Shown piece after piece: positions 23,732 to 32,518 of a stretch of DNA of 34,379 nt (positions are counted from its first letter, which is position 1; each line of letters opens with the position of its first letter). The stretch spans positions 1 through 34,379 of the forward strand of contig CANJBX010000039.1 in assembly GCA_947472885.1 (NCBI GenBank), in the 5' to 3' direction. A program made the translations under genes and the position numbers. Under the pieces are notes generated by a model. It was not told where the DNA came from, made no database searches, and saw only the letters and a program-made list of their open reading frames with translations. The stretch comes from Hyphomicrobiaceae bacterium. Its GTDB lineage: Bacteria; Pseudomonadota; Alphaproteobacteria; Rhizobiales; Xanthobacteraceae.

Positions 23732-23890
23732 TTTTCGCATTACAGCGTGGTGTCACTTAAAAGCATGGCGACGATGACGCTGCGCGGCCTTGCCGCCGCG
23801 TGCGCGGCAAAATAGGCTTGCGGCGGATTTCAGGGCCGTCATCCGTCGCGGCCATTAAAACCCGATAATATTGATGAGGGGAGCCGCGCC

Positions 23891-24589
23891 ATGATCGACT
23901 TCTATTCGCTGACCAGCCCGAACGTCCAAAAGATTTTCATCATGCTGGAGGAGTGCGGCCTGCCGTACAACCAGATCAAGGTCGATGTCTGGAATGGCGA
24001 CAACTACAAGCCGGAATTCCTGAAAGTGAATCCGAACGCCAAGATTCCGGCCATCGTCGATCACGAAGGCCCCGGCGGCAAACCCATCACCGTGTTCGAA
24101 TCCGGCGCGATCCTGATGTACCTCGCCGACAAGACCGGCAAGTTCATGCCCAGGGACAAGCGCGCCTACTTCGAGATGATGCAGTGGCTGATGATCCAGC
24201 TCACCAGCGTCGGCCCGATGTTCGGCCAGACCGTTCATTTCCACATGATGGCGCCGCCCGGCAACGACTACGCCAAGAGCCGCTACAAGACCGAAATGCT
24301 GCGCCTCTACGCATTGCTCGAAAAGCGCCTTGGCGAAGCGCCATATCTTGGCGGTCAGGAATATTCGATTGCCGATATTGCGACGTTCCCCTGGACGCGC
24401 ACGCGCGAGTCCAACGGCGTCATGGATGCGGACAATCCAAATATCGCGCGCTGGTTCAAGGCGGTCTCCGGGCGGCCCGCGGTCGTGAAGGCGCTGGCGG
24501 AAGTTGCCAGGATCACGTCTGTGCGCGAGACCGCGACGCAGGATAACAAGGACCGCCTGTTTGGCCGCGGCAAGTTCGCGCGTGCCTGA
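23891..24589 (+). CDS. glutathione S-transferase family protein (YfcG/YghU-like, nu class)
   Basis: A 232-residue GST with an N-terminal thioredoxin fold and C-terminal helical domain. It starts MIDFYSLTSPNVQKIFIMLEE, and TSPN is the glutathione-site motif of the YfcG/Ure2-like group. Further landmarks are NPNAKIPAIVD, VFESGAILMYLADK and, in the C-terminal domain, YSIADIATFPW. A GAGGGGAG ribosome site precedes the ATG. These proteins act as disulfide-bond oxidoreductases or peroxidases and not as classical conjugating enzymes. It opens the run leading to hmgA and fahA, so it might serve as the glutathione-dependent isomerase of that route, but the zeta-class SSAA-type motif of maleylacetoacetate isomerases is absent. 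Confidence 0.88.
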   Translation: MIDFYSLTSPNVQKIFIMLEECGLPYNQIKVDVWNGDNYKPEFLKVNPNAKIPAIVDHEGPGGKPITVFESGAILMYLADKTGKFMPRDKRAYFEMMQWLMIQLTSVGPMFGQTVHFHMMAPPGNDYAKSRYKTEMLRLYALLEKRLGEAPYLGGQEYSIADIATFPWTRTRESNGVMDADNPNIARWFKAVSGRPAVVKALAEVARITSVRETATQDNKDRLFGRGKFARA

Positions 24590-24593
24590 GACA

Positions 24594-25145
24594 ATGGAAA
24601 ATCCTTCACGCGGAAAAGTATCGCGGCTTCCGGCACTCCCCGATCCATTGCCGGCCGATGTCCAGTCGCTGTTCGCCGACCGGCTGGCCAAGATGGGGCG
24701 TCTCCTCAACATCCATTCCGTCTTCGGCCATGCGCCCAAGGTCAGCCGGGCGTCGGCGCAGATGGCGTTCGCATTGCGCAACGAGACGGCGGTGCCGCGG
24801 CTCTTTGTCGAGATCGCGATTGTCCGTGCCGCGCAGAACGCCAACGGCGTTTACGAGCTGCAGCAGCATGAGCCCATGCTGCTGGCGGAAGGTTTTGCGA
24901 AGGAAAAGCTCGCGGCGCTGCCGGATTGGCGGGCGAGCCAACTGTTCGACGGCAAGGAACGCGCGCTGCTCGCCTACACGGACGAGACGTGCAATCTCGG
25001 CAATGTCAGCGATGCGGCATTCGCGGCGATGGTACCGCACTTCACTCCGCAGGAAATCATGGAACTGTCGTTCGCCATCGGCACCTACTACGGCACGGCG
25101 CTGGTAATGAACGCACTGCAAATTCAACTCGAGAAGGCCAAGTAG
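24594..25145 (+). CDS. carboxymuconolactone decarboxylase-like (AhpD-fold) protein without CxxC
   Basis: A 183-residue all-helical protein of the carboxymuconolactone decarboxylase superfamily. The diagnostic block is LFVEIAIVRAAQNANGVYELQQHEPMLLAEG in pattern: Glu73, Tyr87, Glu88 and His92 sit where this non-redox subgroup conserves them, and the CxxC of AhpD peroxidase-reductases is missing. The start at 24594 is 4 bases after the GST stop, so the two are translationally linked; no strong Shine-Dalgarno is visible. The open frame runs back to 24504 inside the GST gene and is not used. Possible roles are lactone decarboxylation or a related hydro-lyase step. The substrate is unknown. Confidence 0.85.
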   Translation: MENPSRGKVSRLPALPDPLPADVQSLFADRLAKMGRLLNIHSVFGHAPKVSRASAQMAFALRNETAVPRLFVEIAIVRAAQNANGVYELQQHEPMLLAEGFAKEKLAALPDWRASQLFDGKERALLAYTDETCNLGNVSDAAFAAMVPHFTPQEIMELSFAIGTYYGTALVMNALQIQLEKAK

Positions 25146-25146
25146 C

Positions 25147-25995
25147 ATGACCGGCACGTTTGAAACCCGCAACAACGTCGTCTATTGCACGCATGACGGC
25201 GTCGAACTTTCCGGCGATCTGTTCCTGCCCGAAGGGCCGGGGCCTTTCCCGGCGATTGTCGCGGTGCATGGCGGCGGCTGGCGTCTGGGTGCGCGCGTCT
25301 CGCTGCACAATTGGGGGCGGCATCTGGCCGCGCGCGGCTACGCGGTGTTCTCGATCAGCTATCGCCTGTCGGCCAAGGGCAAGAAGACGTTTCCGCAGGC
25401 GGTCCACGATGTCGTGGCGGCGGTGCAGTATATCCGCGGTGAGGCCAGGGCTTTGCGCATCGACCCGGAACGTATCGGCCTGATGGGCGCATCCGCGGGC
25501 GCCAACCTGACGGCACTCGCTGGCCTCGGCACCCAATCGGATCATTTCACCGGCGCCTATCCGCAGGACAAGCACGCTTCCGTCAGCGCGAAGGTGAAGA
25601 TGGTTGCCGGCGTGTTCGGCGTCTACGACATGGTCGCCAACTGGAACTACTTTAACCGGCAGACGCCGGGCGACAACGCGACGGACATTTTTCTGGGCGT
25701 CACACCGATGGAAGACCGCAAGGTCTATTTCGACGCTTCGCCGATCAGCTATGCGGTGCGTGCCAACAGCAAGGTGGCCGTGTTCCTCTCATGGGGCACC
25801 GAGGACGACCTCGTGAATATCCACGAACAGTCCGAGCCGTTCATGCTGGCGCTGAAACAGGCCAGCTTCTTCGTTCGCACCGCCATTGTGCAGAGCGCCC
25901 CGCACTACTGGACCGGCGATCCCATCGACGAACCCAACAGCTACACGGGCTTCCTTGCGCCGCGGCTGGAGCGGTTTCTGGCGGAGCGCCTTTAA
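25147..25995 (+). CDS. alpha/beta hydrolase, HSL/carboxylesterase-like
   Basis: A 282-residue esterase. The oxyanion motif HGGG is at residues 41-44, the nucleophile Ser116 is in GASAG, the acid is Asp220 or Asp221 in GTEDD, and the base His253 is in APHYW. This HGGG/GxSAG combination is typical of the hormone-sensitive-lipase and kynurenine-formamidase-like groups. A kynurenine formamidase-type role would fit an aromatic amino-acid context but is not shown. The ATG is 1 base after the preceding stop, with GAGAAGG at about 9 bases, so it belongs to the same operon. There is no signal peptide. Confidence 0.88.
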   Translation: MTGTFETRNNVVYCTHDGVELSGDLFLPEGPGPFPAIVAVHGGGWRLGARVSLHNWGRHLAARGYAVFSISYRLSAKGKKTFPQAVHDVVAAVQYIRGEARALRIDPERIGLMGASAGANLTALAGLGTQSDHFTGAYPQDKHASVSAKVKMVAGVFGVYDMVANWNYFNRQTPGDNATDIFLGVTPMEDRKVYFDASPISYAVRANSKVAVFLSWGTEDDLVNIHEQSEPFMLALKQASFFVRTAIVQSAPHYWTGDPIDEPNSYTGFLAPRLERFLAERL

Positions 25996-26071
25996 GCCTT
26001 TACACCCGGCCTGATTAGCGGGATTCTTGGCCAAAGCTTGCGCACCACGACAGCGCACCATGGAGGCAACG

Positions 26072-27412
26072 ATGGCTCAGGACGTGAAAACCAGGGAAGC
26101 CGGTGCAAAGGCTGCTTTGGGCAAATCCGCGCTGACCTACCAGACCGGCTTCAACAACCAGTTCGCGACGGAAGCGCGCCCCGGCGCGTTGCCGCAGGGC
26201 CGCAACTCGCCGCAGCAGCCGCCGCTTGGGCTTTATGCGGAACAGATTTCCGGCACCGCCTTCACCGCGCCGCGCGCGGAAAACCGCCGCACCTGGACCT
26301 ATCGCCTGCGGCCTTCGGTCGTTCACAAACCCTATTCGCGGATGGACAACGGTCTTGTCCGCACCGCGCCGTTTGCCGACGTTGATGCTACGCCATCGCA
26401 ACTGCGCTGGTCGCCGTTTCCGATCCCCACCAAGCCGACGGATTTTGTCGAAGGCATCGTTACCATCGGCGGCAACGGCGACGCCTCGCAGCATGCCGGC
26501 ATGGCGACGCATATTTACGCCGCCAACACGTCGATGACCGACCGTTATTTCTACAGCGCCGACGGCGAAATGTTGATCGTGCCGCAGCAGGGCAGGCTAC
26601 GTCTCATCACCGAACTCGGATTGCTGGACGTTGCGCCGAACGAGATCGTCGTGGTGCCGCGCGGTATCCGCTTCAAGGTTGAGTTGCCGGATGGTCCGTC
26701 GCGCGGCTACATCTGCGAAAATTACGGGCAGGCGTTCCGCTTGCCGGAACTCGGCCCGCTCGGCGCCAACGGCCTTGCCAACCAGCGCGACTTCGAGGCG
26801 CCGGTGGCGGCGTTCGAGGACAAGGAAACGCCATGCCAGCTGATCGCCAAGTTCCAGGGCAACCTGTGGGCGGCGGAAATGAAGCACTCGCCGCTGAGCG
26901 TCGTGGCGTGGCATGGCAACTACACGCCTTATAAGTACGATCTCGCCAAGTTCATGGTGATCGGCTCCATCAGTTTCGATCATCCCGATCCGTCGATCTA
27001 CACGGTGCTGACCGCGCCATCGGATACGCAGGGCGTGGCCAACGTGGACTTCGTGATCTTCCCGCCGCGCTGGCTGGTCGGCGAAGACACGTTCCGGCCG
27101 CCGTGGTTCCACCGCAACGTCATGTGCGAATTCATGGGCCTCGTCCACGGCGCGTATGATGCGAAGGCCGAGGGCTTCCTGCCGGGCGGCGCGAGCCTGC
27201 ACAACTGCATGTCCGCGCACGGGCCGGATGCCGAAACGTGGGAACGTGCGTCGAAGGCGGAACTCAAGCCGCACAAGGTTGGCGACACCATGGCCTTCAT
27301 GTTCGAGACGCGCTTCGCCATGCGGCTGACGCGCTATGCGATGGAGTCGTCTGAACTGCAGCAGGATTATTTCGAAGGCTGGCAGGGCCTGAACAAGAAT
27401 TTCAAGGGATAG
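26072..27412 (+). CDS. hmgA: homogentisate 1,2-dioxygenase
   Basis: A 446-residue cupin-like Fe(II) dioxygenase that opens homogentisate to maleylacetoacetate in tyrosine and phenylalanine breakdown. The iron ligands are in place: His347 and Glu353 in FHRNVMCEF and His383 in SAHGPD, with the same 6- and 30-residue spacings as in human HGD (His335, Glu341, His371). The proposed base His304 (DHPDPS) corresponds to human His292. The start at 26072 has GGAGG 5 bases upstream; the frame is open to 26027 but that start is weaker. It follows the esterase gene by 76 bases and precedes an SDR and fahA. Full length with all key residues, so probably active. Confidence 0.95.
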   Translation: MAQDVKTREAGAKAALGKSALTYQTGFNNQFATEARPGALPQGRNSPQQPPLGLYAEQISGTAFTAPRAENRRTWTYRLRPSVVHKPYSRMDNGLVRTAPFADVDATPSQLRWSPFPIPTKPTDFVEGIVTIGGNGDASQHAGMATHIYAANTSMTDRYFYSADGEMLIVPQQGRLRLITELGLLDVAPNEIVVVPRGIRFKVELPDGPSRGYICENYGQAFRLPELGPLGANGLANQRDFEAPVAAFEDKETPCQLIAKFQGNLWAAEMKHSPLSVVAWHGNYTPYKYDLAKFMVIGSISFDHPDPSIYTVLTAPSDTQGVANVDFVIFPPRWLVGEDTFRPPWFHRNVMCEFMGLVHGAYDAKAEGFLPGGASLHNCMSAHGPDAETWERASKAELKPHKVGDTMAFMFETRFAMRLTRYAMESSELQQDYFEGWQGLNKNFKG

Positions 27413-27441
27413 GCGTTTAATCGGAAGCCTTGCTCCGCTTT

Positions 27442-27580
27442 ACCCTCCCCTGGAGGGGGAGGGTCGCCGCGAGTGTAACGAGCGGCGGGGTGGGGTGAGA
27501 TGCTTTGAATAGTTCACCCCACCCCGGCGTTCGTCTCGCTTTGCTTGACGCCCGCCGACCCTCCCCCTCCAGGGGAGGGT
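27442..27580. repeat. nested intergenic palindrome of a common Rhizobiales type
   Basis: Perfect 25-base outer arms lie at 27442-27466 and 27556-27580 (beginning ACCCTCCCC and ending GGGGAGGGT). Inside are perfect 12-base arms, GGGGTGGGGTGA at 27487-27498 and its complement at 27514-27525. The whole fits the gap between hmgA and the SDR gene. C/G-rich CCTCCCC...GGGGAGG elements like this are frequent intergenic repeats in Bradyrhizobium relatives. It could act as a terminator-like or mRNA-stabilising structure splitting hmgA from fahA expression. Confidence 0.9.
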
Positions 27581-27603
27581 GAAAAAGAAATGGACGGTTG
27601 TGC

Positions 27604-28353
27604 GTGTCTGAAGAACTCAAGGGTAAAGTCGCCATCGTCACCGGCGCATCGAACGGCATCGGTGCGGCGGCTGCGCAGATGTTCGCAGCCGCAGGTGCAA
27701 CGGTCGTTGTTGGCTACAACAACAGTCTGGAACGTGCGCAGCAGGTCATTGGCGGGATGTCCGGCAAGGGCCACCGCGCGCAGCGGATCGTGCTGGAAGA
27801 TTCCGCGACCATGAAGAAGGCGGCGGAAGACGTCCGTGCCGCCTACGGCCGCTGCGATATTCTCGTGAACTCGGCCGGGTTCACCCAGCCAGTGGCACAT
27901 GCCAACCTGGAAGGCTTGACCGACGCATTGATGGACTCGGTGCTGATCGCGAATGTGCGCGGCCCGTTTGCGATGGTACGGGCCTTTGAACCGCTGCTGC
28001 GCGAGAGCGGCGACGCGGTGATCGTCAATGTATCTTCCATCGCGGGCTTCACCGGCTCGGGTTCGAGCATTGCCTATGCCGCCGCCAAGGCCGCGCTCGA
28101 CAACATGACGATGGCGCTGGGCCGTGTACTCGGTCCTGAAATTCGCATCATGTGCGTGTCGCCCGGCGCGGTGAATACGGATTTCGTTGCGGGCCGCACC
28201 TTCGAGGCGATCCAGAAAGCGTCTGCGGCCGCGCCGCTGCGGAAAGTGATCGAGCCTGTGGATGTGGCGCGCACCATCATGGGCTGCGTGCTGTATCTCA
28301 AGAACACGACCGGCACCAAGATCGTTTGCGATAACGGGCGCTTCCTCGTTTAA
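27604..28353 (+). CDS. short-chain dehydrogenase/reductase (SDR)
   Basis: A 249-residue classical SDR. The cofactor motif TGASNGIG is at residues 13-20, NSAG at 89-92, the catalytic Ser at about 144-145, and Tyr158-x3-Lys162 in YAAAK. The start is uncertain: GTG at 27604 gives the common SDR beginning (SEELKGKVAIVTG), while TTG at 27598 would add two residues; neither has a clean Shine-Dalgarno. It sits between hmgA and fahA, 14 bases before the latter, and may be co-translated with it. No standard homogentisate-pathway step needs an SDR, so it may act on a related substrate or a side product. It is unlike the tandem SDR pair at 14068-15628. Confidence 0.9.
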   Translation: MSEELKGKVAIVTGASNGIGAAAAQMFAAAGATVVVGYNNSLERAQQVIGGMSGKGHRAQRIVLEDSATMKKAAEDVRAAYGRCDILVNSAGFTQPVAHANLEGLTDALMDSVLIANVRGPFAMVRAFEPLLRESGDAVIVNVSSIAGFTGSGSSIAYAAAKAALDNMTMALGRVLGPEIRIMCVSPGAVNTDFVAGRTFEAIQKASAAAPLRKVIEPVDVARTIMGCVLYLKNTTGTKIVCDNGRFLV

Positions 28354-28367
28354 GTCGGGTGCAGGTC

Positions 28368-29681
28368 ATGAACGCGATCAACGAGACGCATGATCCAGCG
28401 CGCAAGAGTTTTGTCGAAAGCGCCAACGACGGCAAAACCGAATTCCCGATCCAGAACCTGCCGTTCGGTGTGTTCCGTGCGCCCGGCGGGCATGAAGCTC
28501 CGCGGGTGGGCGTCGCCATCGGCGACATGATCCTCGACATGTCGCATGGCTGGGGGCTGTTCCACGGCGACGCCAGGGGAGCGGCCGAAGCCTGCGCGCA
28601 GCCGCCGCTCAACGCGTTGATGAAATGCGGCCCAAAAGCATGGGCAGAATTGCGCTTGCAGGTGTCGCGCTTGTTGAGTGCCGACAATGCTAACGCCGGC
28701 GCGGTGCAGAAATGGCTCGTGCCAATGCCGGCAGCCGAGATGCTTCTGCCGGTGAGCATTCCGAACTTCACGGATTTTTTTGCTTCGGTGTTCCATGCAA
28801 CGAATGCCGGCAAGATGTTCCGGCCGGATAGTCCGCTGCTGCCGAACTACAAATATGTGCCGGTCGCTTACCATAGCCGGCCGTCGTCGGTGCGGATTAG
28901 CGGCACGCCGGTGCGGCGTCCGTCCGGCCAAACCAAGCCGGCGGCCGATCCGGTGCCGGCCTATCGGCCCGCGCGCAGCCTCGACTATGAACTCGAGCTT
29001 GGTTTTTACATCGGGCAGAGCAACGAACTCGGAGCGCCGGTGCCAATCTCCGAGGCTCAGGGCCGCGTATTTGGCTACTGTCTGCTAAATGATTGGTCTG
29101 CACGCGATATTCAGGGCTGGGAATACCAGCCGCTGGGGCCGTTTCTCGCCAAGAATTTCTGCACCACGGTTTCGCCCTGGGTCGTGACGGCGGAAGCCCT
29201 CGCGCCGTTCGCCACGGCGGCCTACGCGCGCCCTGGCGGCGATCCCGCGCCGCTGCCGCACCTCGATGCGCCGGGCGACCGCGCCGGGGGCGGTATCGAT
29301 ATCCGTATGGAAGCGCTGATCCTGACCCGGAAAATGCGCGATGCCGGGCAAAAGCCGCACCTTCTCAGCACCGGCACGTTTGCCGACATTTACTGGACGG
29401 TGGCGCAAATGGTCGCTCACCACACCTCGAACGGCTGCAATCTCGAGGTCGGCGACCTGTTCGGCTCCGGCACTGTCTCCGGCGAGGCGAAGGAAAGCTG
29501 GGCGAGCCTGCTGGAATTGACCAAGGGCGCGCGCGAACCGCTGGCGCTGCCCAACGGGGAAAGTCGCGGCTTCATCGACGACGGCGACGAGATCATTTTC
29601 CGGGGACACTGTGAGAAAGCAGGCTTTGCGCGGATCGGGTTCGGCGAATGCCGGGCGGTGATTCTCCCAGCCCACACCTAA
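28368..29681 (+). CDS. fahA: fumarylacetoacetase (fumarylacetoacetate hydrolase)
   Basis: A 437-residue enzyme that hydrolyses fumarylacetoacetate to fumarate and acetoacetate, the last step of the homogentisate route. It has the N-terminal FAH domain, then metal and catalytic residues that match mouse FAH: Asp136 (FTDF), His143 (VFHATN, mouse His133), Glu208 and Glu210 (DYELELG), Asp242 (NDWSARD) and Lys262 (AKNF). YHSRPSSVRISGTPVRRPSGQ is the family signature (a variant of YHGRASSVVVSG). The ATG at 28368 is preferred; a GTG at 28359 is an alternative. It is full length, so the short FAH-domain isomerases are excluded. It is separated from hmgA by the SDR gene and the palindrome. Confidence 0.94.
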   Translation: MNAINETHDPARKSFVESANDGKTEFPIQNLPFGVFRAPGGHEAPRVGVAIGDMILDMSHGWGLFHGDARGAAEACAQPPLNALMKCGPKAWAELRLQVSRLLSADNANAGAVQKWLVPMPAAEMLLPVSIPNFTDFFASVFHATNAGKMFRPDSPLLPNYKYVPVAYHSRPSSVRISGTPVRRPSGQTKPAADPVPAYRPARSLDYELELGFYIGQSNELGAPVPISEAQGRVFGYCLLNDWSARDIQGWEYQPLGPFLAKNFCTTVSPWVVTAEALAPFATAAYARPGGDPAPLPHLDAPGDRAGGGIDIRMEALILTRKMRDAGQKPHLLSTGTFADIYWTVAQMVAHHTSNGCNLEVGDLFGSGTVSGEAKESWASLLELTKGAREPLALPNGESRGFIDDGDEIIFRGHCEKAGFARIGFGECRAVILPAHT

Positions 29682-29827
29682 GTCGCACCCGCAGGCGCGG
29701 CGCTGGGCCTCACTATTTTGCAGGGGCACATTGCGACATAGTGTGCTTGGACTTGACCCGAGCGGTTATCTCCCATTCAAAGTGGTTATGATCGAAGCGT
29801 GTCGATCAGGGGCAGGGAACGCGAGCC

Positions 29828-31387
29828 ATGAACGTGATGGACAAGGCAGCGCGCGGGAAAGCGACGAACCTCGACTTCGATCGTTTCCGGCTGCGCACCT
29901 TCATCAACAGTATTTCCGGCTCCGACGAACTCGTCATCCGCGAACAACCCATTGATCTCGCGGATATCGCGCAGGCGCTCGACGGCAGCAAGGCCGCGAT
30001 CCTGTTCAAGGCCGCCGGGCCTGAGAAGCAGGAAATGGTCGGCAACGTGGTCGCCAGCCGGTCGCGGCTGGCGCGCGCGTTCGAAGTCGCGCCCGACAAA
30101 TTGCTCGGCGAGATCCAGCGCCGCCTGCGCCAGAAGCCGGTGATGGTCGAGATCGACCGCGCCGATGCGCCGGTGCAGCAGGTTGTGCTCACGGGCGACG
30201 ACGCCGACTTCACCAAGCTGCCGGTGCATCTCCAGCACGGCGTCGATGGCGGACCCTATATCTCTGCCGGCATCGACTACGTGATTGATGCTGCGAACGG
30301 CATGACCAATGTCGGCATCCGCCGCCTGATGCTGCGCGGCCGCAAGGAATGTGGCGTCGATCTGGTTTCTCCGTCGGACTTGCGCGCGATCTATGAGGGC
30401 AGCGCGAAAACGGGCAAGCCGCTGCCGGTGGCGTTTGTCGTCGGTGCGCATCCGATTGATTTTGTCGCCGCGACAATGCGCCTGCCGGTCGATGAACTCG
30501 GACTGGTGGCAACCTTGCGCGATGCGCCGATGCCGGTCGTCAAATGCGTGACGAACGATGTGATAGTGCCGGCCGACGCTGAAATGGTGCTGGAAGGCTA
30601 TTTCGACGAACGCGGTCATGTCGAACCCGAAGGTCCGTATGGCGAGTTCCTCGGTTACTACGGCGCGCTCAAGCGCAATCCGGTTTTTCACCTGACGGCG
30701 ATCACGCGCCGCAAGGATGCGCTGTTCCAGACCGCCACCATCGGCGGCAAGACCATGGCCCAGACCGACACTGCGCAGCTCTGCGCGTTGCGCACGGAAG
30801 TGATGATCTGGCGCGCGCTCGAAGTCGCTGTCCGCGAACCGCTCGCGGTCTGCGCGCCGGCATCGAGCGGCGGCATGTTCAACGTCCGTGTCTCGCTGCG
30901 CCAGCGGGTGCCGGGGGAGGCGCGCAACGCCATCGCGGCGTGCTTTGCCTCGCTTGCCAATATCAAGAATGTGTTTGTGGTGGATCCCGACATCGACGTG
31001 TTCTCCGATGAACAGATGGACTGGGCGATGGCGACGCGCTTCCAGCCCGCGCGCGACACCGTGATCGTCGATAACATGCGCACCCTGCCGCTCGATCCCT
31101 CGCTCATCAGCGGGCGCGTCGGATCCAAGGCGGGCTTCGATCTCACCTGGCCGTTCGGCACCGGCGGGCGGCTTGAGGCCAGCGTGCCGGAACCGCCGAA
31201 GTATCAGGGCAAGCGTTTTCCCTCGGTCGCAGCCGCGCTCAAGGATGGCCCCAAGCATTTCGAGGAACTGATGACTGCGATGGGCTCCCGCGACGGCCGC
31301 GAGATCGTGCTGATGCTCGATGCGTTGCGCCATTCGGGCCTCGACCGTGACGAAGACGGCCGTTACGCGCTGCGAACCGCGAAGTAA
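29828..31387 (+). CDS. UbiD-family decarboxylase (prenylated-FMN dependent)
   Basis: A 519-residue UbiD-type (de)carboxylase, an enzyme family acting on aromatic, heteroaromatic or alpha,beta-unsaturated acids with prenylated FMN. The E-R-E catalytic set is visible: Arg165/166 in NVGIRRLML, then Glu268 and Glu273 in EGPYGE, with the same 5-residue spacing as Fdc1 Glu277/Glu282. Asn161 fits the metal/cofactor site. The start at 29828 has AGGGAA about ten bases upstream. No ubiX (prFMN synthase) gene is present, so the cofactor must be made elsewhere in the genome. Sitting 45 bases before the ABC binding-protein gene, it is probably co-transcribed with a transporter for its substrate. Confidence 0.92.
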   Translation: MNVMDKAARGKATNLDFDRFRLRTFINSISGSDELVIREQPIDLADIAQALDGSKAAILFKAAGPEKQEMVGNVVASRSRLARAFEVAPDKLLGEIQRRLRQKPVMVEIDRADAPVQQVVLTGDDADFTKLPVHLQHGVDGGPYISAGIDYVIDAANGMTNVGIRRLMLRGRKECGVDLVSPSDLRAIYEGSAKTGKPLPVAFVVGAHPIDFVAATMRLPVDELGLVATLRDAPMPVVKCVTNDVIVPADAEMVLEGYFDERGHVEPEGPYGEFLGYYGALKRNPVFHLTAITRRKDALFQTATIGGKTMAQTDTAQLCALRTEVMIWRALEVAVREPLAVCAPASSGGMFNVRVSLRQRVPGEARNAIAACFASLANIKNVFVVDPDIDVFSDEQMDWAMATRFQPARDTVIVDNMRTLPLDPSLISGRVGSKAGFDLTWPFGTGGRLEASVPEPPKYQGKRFPSVAAALKDGPKHFEELMTAMGSRDGREIVLMLDALRHSGLDRDEDGRYALRTAK

Positions 31388-31432
31388 GGCATTTCCAAAA
31401 TCACCAATTCAGAAAATAGCTGGAGGAAACAG

Positions 31433-32476
31433 ATGAAGCGGATTTCCCTGATTGCAATGACGGCTTCTCTTGCGCTCGGCACCATGCTGGCGCCCGTACA
31501 GGCCCAGGAAGTCGTCCTCAAGGTCGGCACCGCGCGCGCGATTTCGGTCGGTGCGACGCTCTTTGCCATCGAGCATGGCTTCTTCAAGGAAGCCGGCATC
31601 AAGCTCGACATGGATTACATCAACTCGTCCGCCGACGTGATGGCGATGGTCGCGCAGAACCAGTACCAGATCGTCGAAGGCGGCATCTCGGCGGGTTACT
31701 TCAACGCCGTCGAGAAGAAGCTCCCGCTGTCGATTGTCGCGGATCGCACGTCCTCGCCGTTGTTCCACAACATCATGGTGCGCAACGAACTCAAGGACCA
31801 GATCAAGACCGTGAAGGACCTCAAGGGCCGCAGCATCGCGTCCAATGGGCCGGGTTCGATCACGACCTACGAAGTCGGCAAGGTGCTGGCATCGGCCGGC
31901 ATGACGCTGGCGGATGTCGAAATCAAGATCGTGCCGTTCACCCAGATGGGTCTCGCGCTCAAGAACGGCGCCGTCGATCTTGCGCTGCTGATCCCGCCGT
32001 TCACCTATCAGGTGCGCGATCAGGGCCTCGCCTCCATGCTGTTCGACCCGGACGATTATCAGAAGCCGCAGCCTGTCGCGCTCGCCGTCAACATCATCAA
32101 CACGGACTGGGCTGCCAAGAACAAGAGCCTCGTCGAGAAATACTACGTCGCCTATCTCAAGGGCGTGCGCGCCTATTGTCAGGCCTATCACGGCGGTTCA
32201 ACCCGCGCCGAAATCGTCGATCTGCTCGTGAAGAGCGGCACCGAGCGCAGCGCCGAGAACCTCAATGCCTATCCGTGGCAGTCGCGCTCGGTGACTGGCC
32301 GCGTCAATCCCGAGAGCGTGCTGGACGAGCAGGATTTCTATTTCGCCAACAAGTTAATCACGGCAAAGCAGACGATCGACAAGCTGATCGATCATTCGTA
32401 TGTCGATGCTGCCGCCAAGCAGCTTGGCCCGTTTGTTGTCGAGAACAAGGACAGCAAATTGCCGGGTTGCCGCTAG
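31433..32476 (+). CDS. ABC transporter substrate-binding protein (NitT/TauT-like)
   Basis: A 347-residue periplasmic binding protein. The signal peptide is about residues 1-24 (cleavage after VQA before QEVVLKVG). Family features are IEHGFFKEAGIKLD, the KTVKDLKGRSIASNGPGS segment and NGAVDLALL. It has a strong GGAGGAA ribosome site. It is followed by the ATPase and permease genes, giving one complete importer with a single permease type, unlike the two-permease system at 9177-12574. The adjacent UbiD decarboxylase suggests an aromatic or unsaturated acid as ligand (inference only). Confidence 0.9.
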   Translation: MKRISLIAMTASLALGTMLAPVQAQEVVLKVGTARAISVGATLFAIEHGFFKEAGIKLDMDYINSSADVMAMVAQNQYQIVEGGISAGYFNAVEKKLPLSIVADRTSSPLFHNIMVRNELKDQIKTVKDLKGRSIASNGPGSITTYEVGKVLASAGMTLADVEIKIVPFTQMGLALKNGAVDLALLIPPFTYQVRDQGLASMLFDPDDYQKPQPVALAVNIINTDWAAKNKSLVEKYYVAYLKGVRAYCQAYHGGSTRAEIVDLLVKSGTERSAENLNAYPWQSRSVTGRVNPESVLDEQDFYFANKLITAKQTIDKLIDHSYVDAAAKQLGPFVVENKDSKLPGCR

Positions 32477-32518
32477 TCGGTGGCTCTACGCGCCGCTGGC
32501 GTTCAAGGGGAGTGAGTA

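Noticed and set aside
23891-24589. Calling this GST maleylacetoacetate isomerase (maiA)
   Set aside because: The zeta-class SSAA/SCS-type active-site motif is absent, and the N-terminus matches the YfcG/Ure2-like group. A functional substitute remains possible but is not shown.
27442-27580. CRISPR array or tandem repeat
   Set aside because: The repeats are inverted and not direct, there are no spacers, and no cas gene occurs in the window.
29786-31333. A 515-codon open frame on the minus strand opposite the UbiD gene
   Set aside because: It mirrors the UbiD gene in high-GC DNA, is rich in Arg and His, and has no recognisable domain; UbiD has a complete catalytic set.
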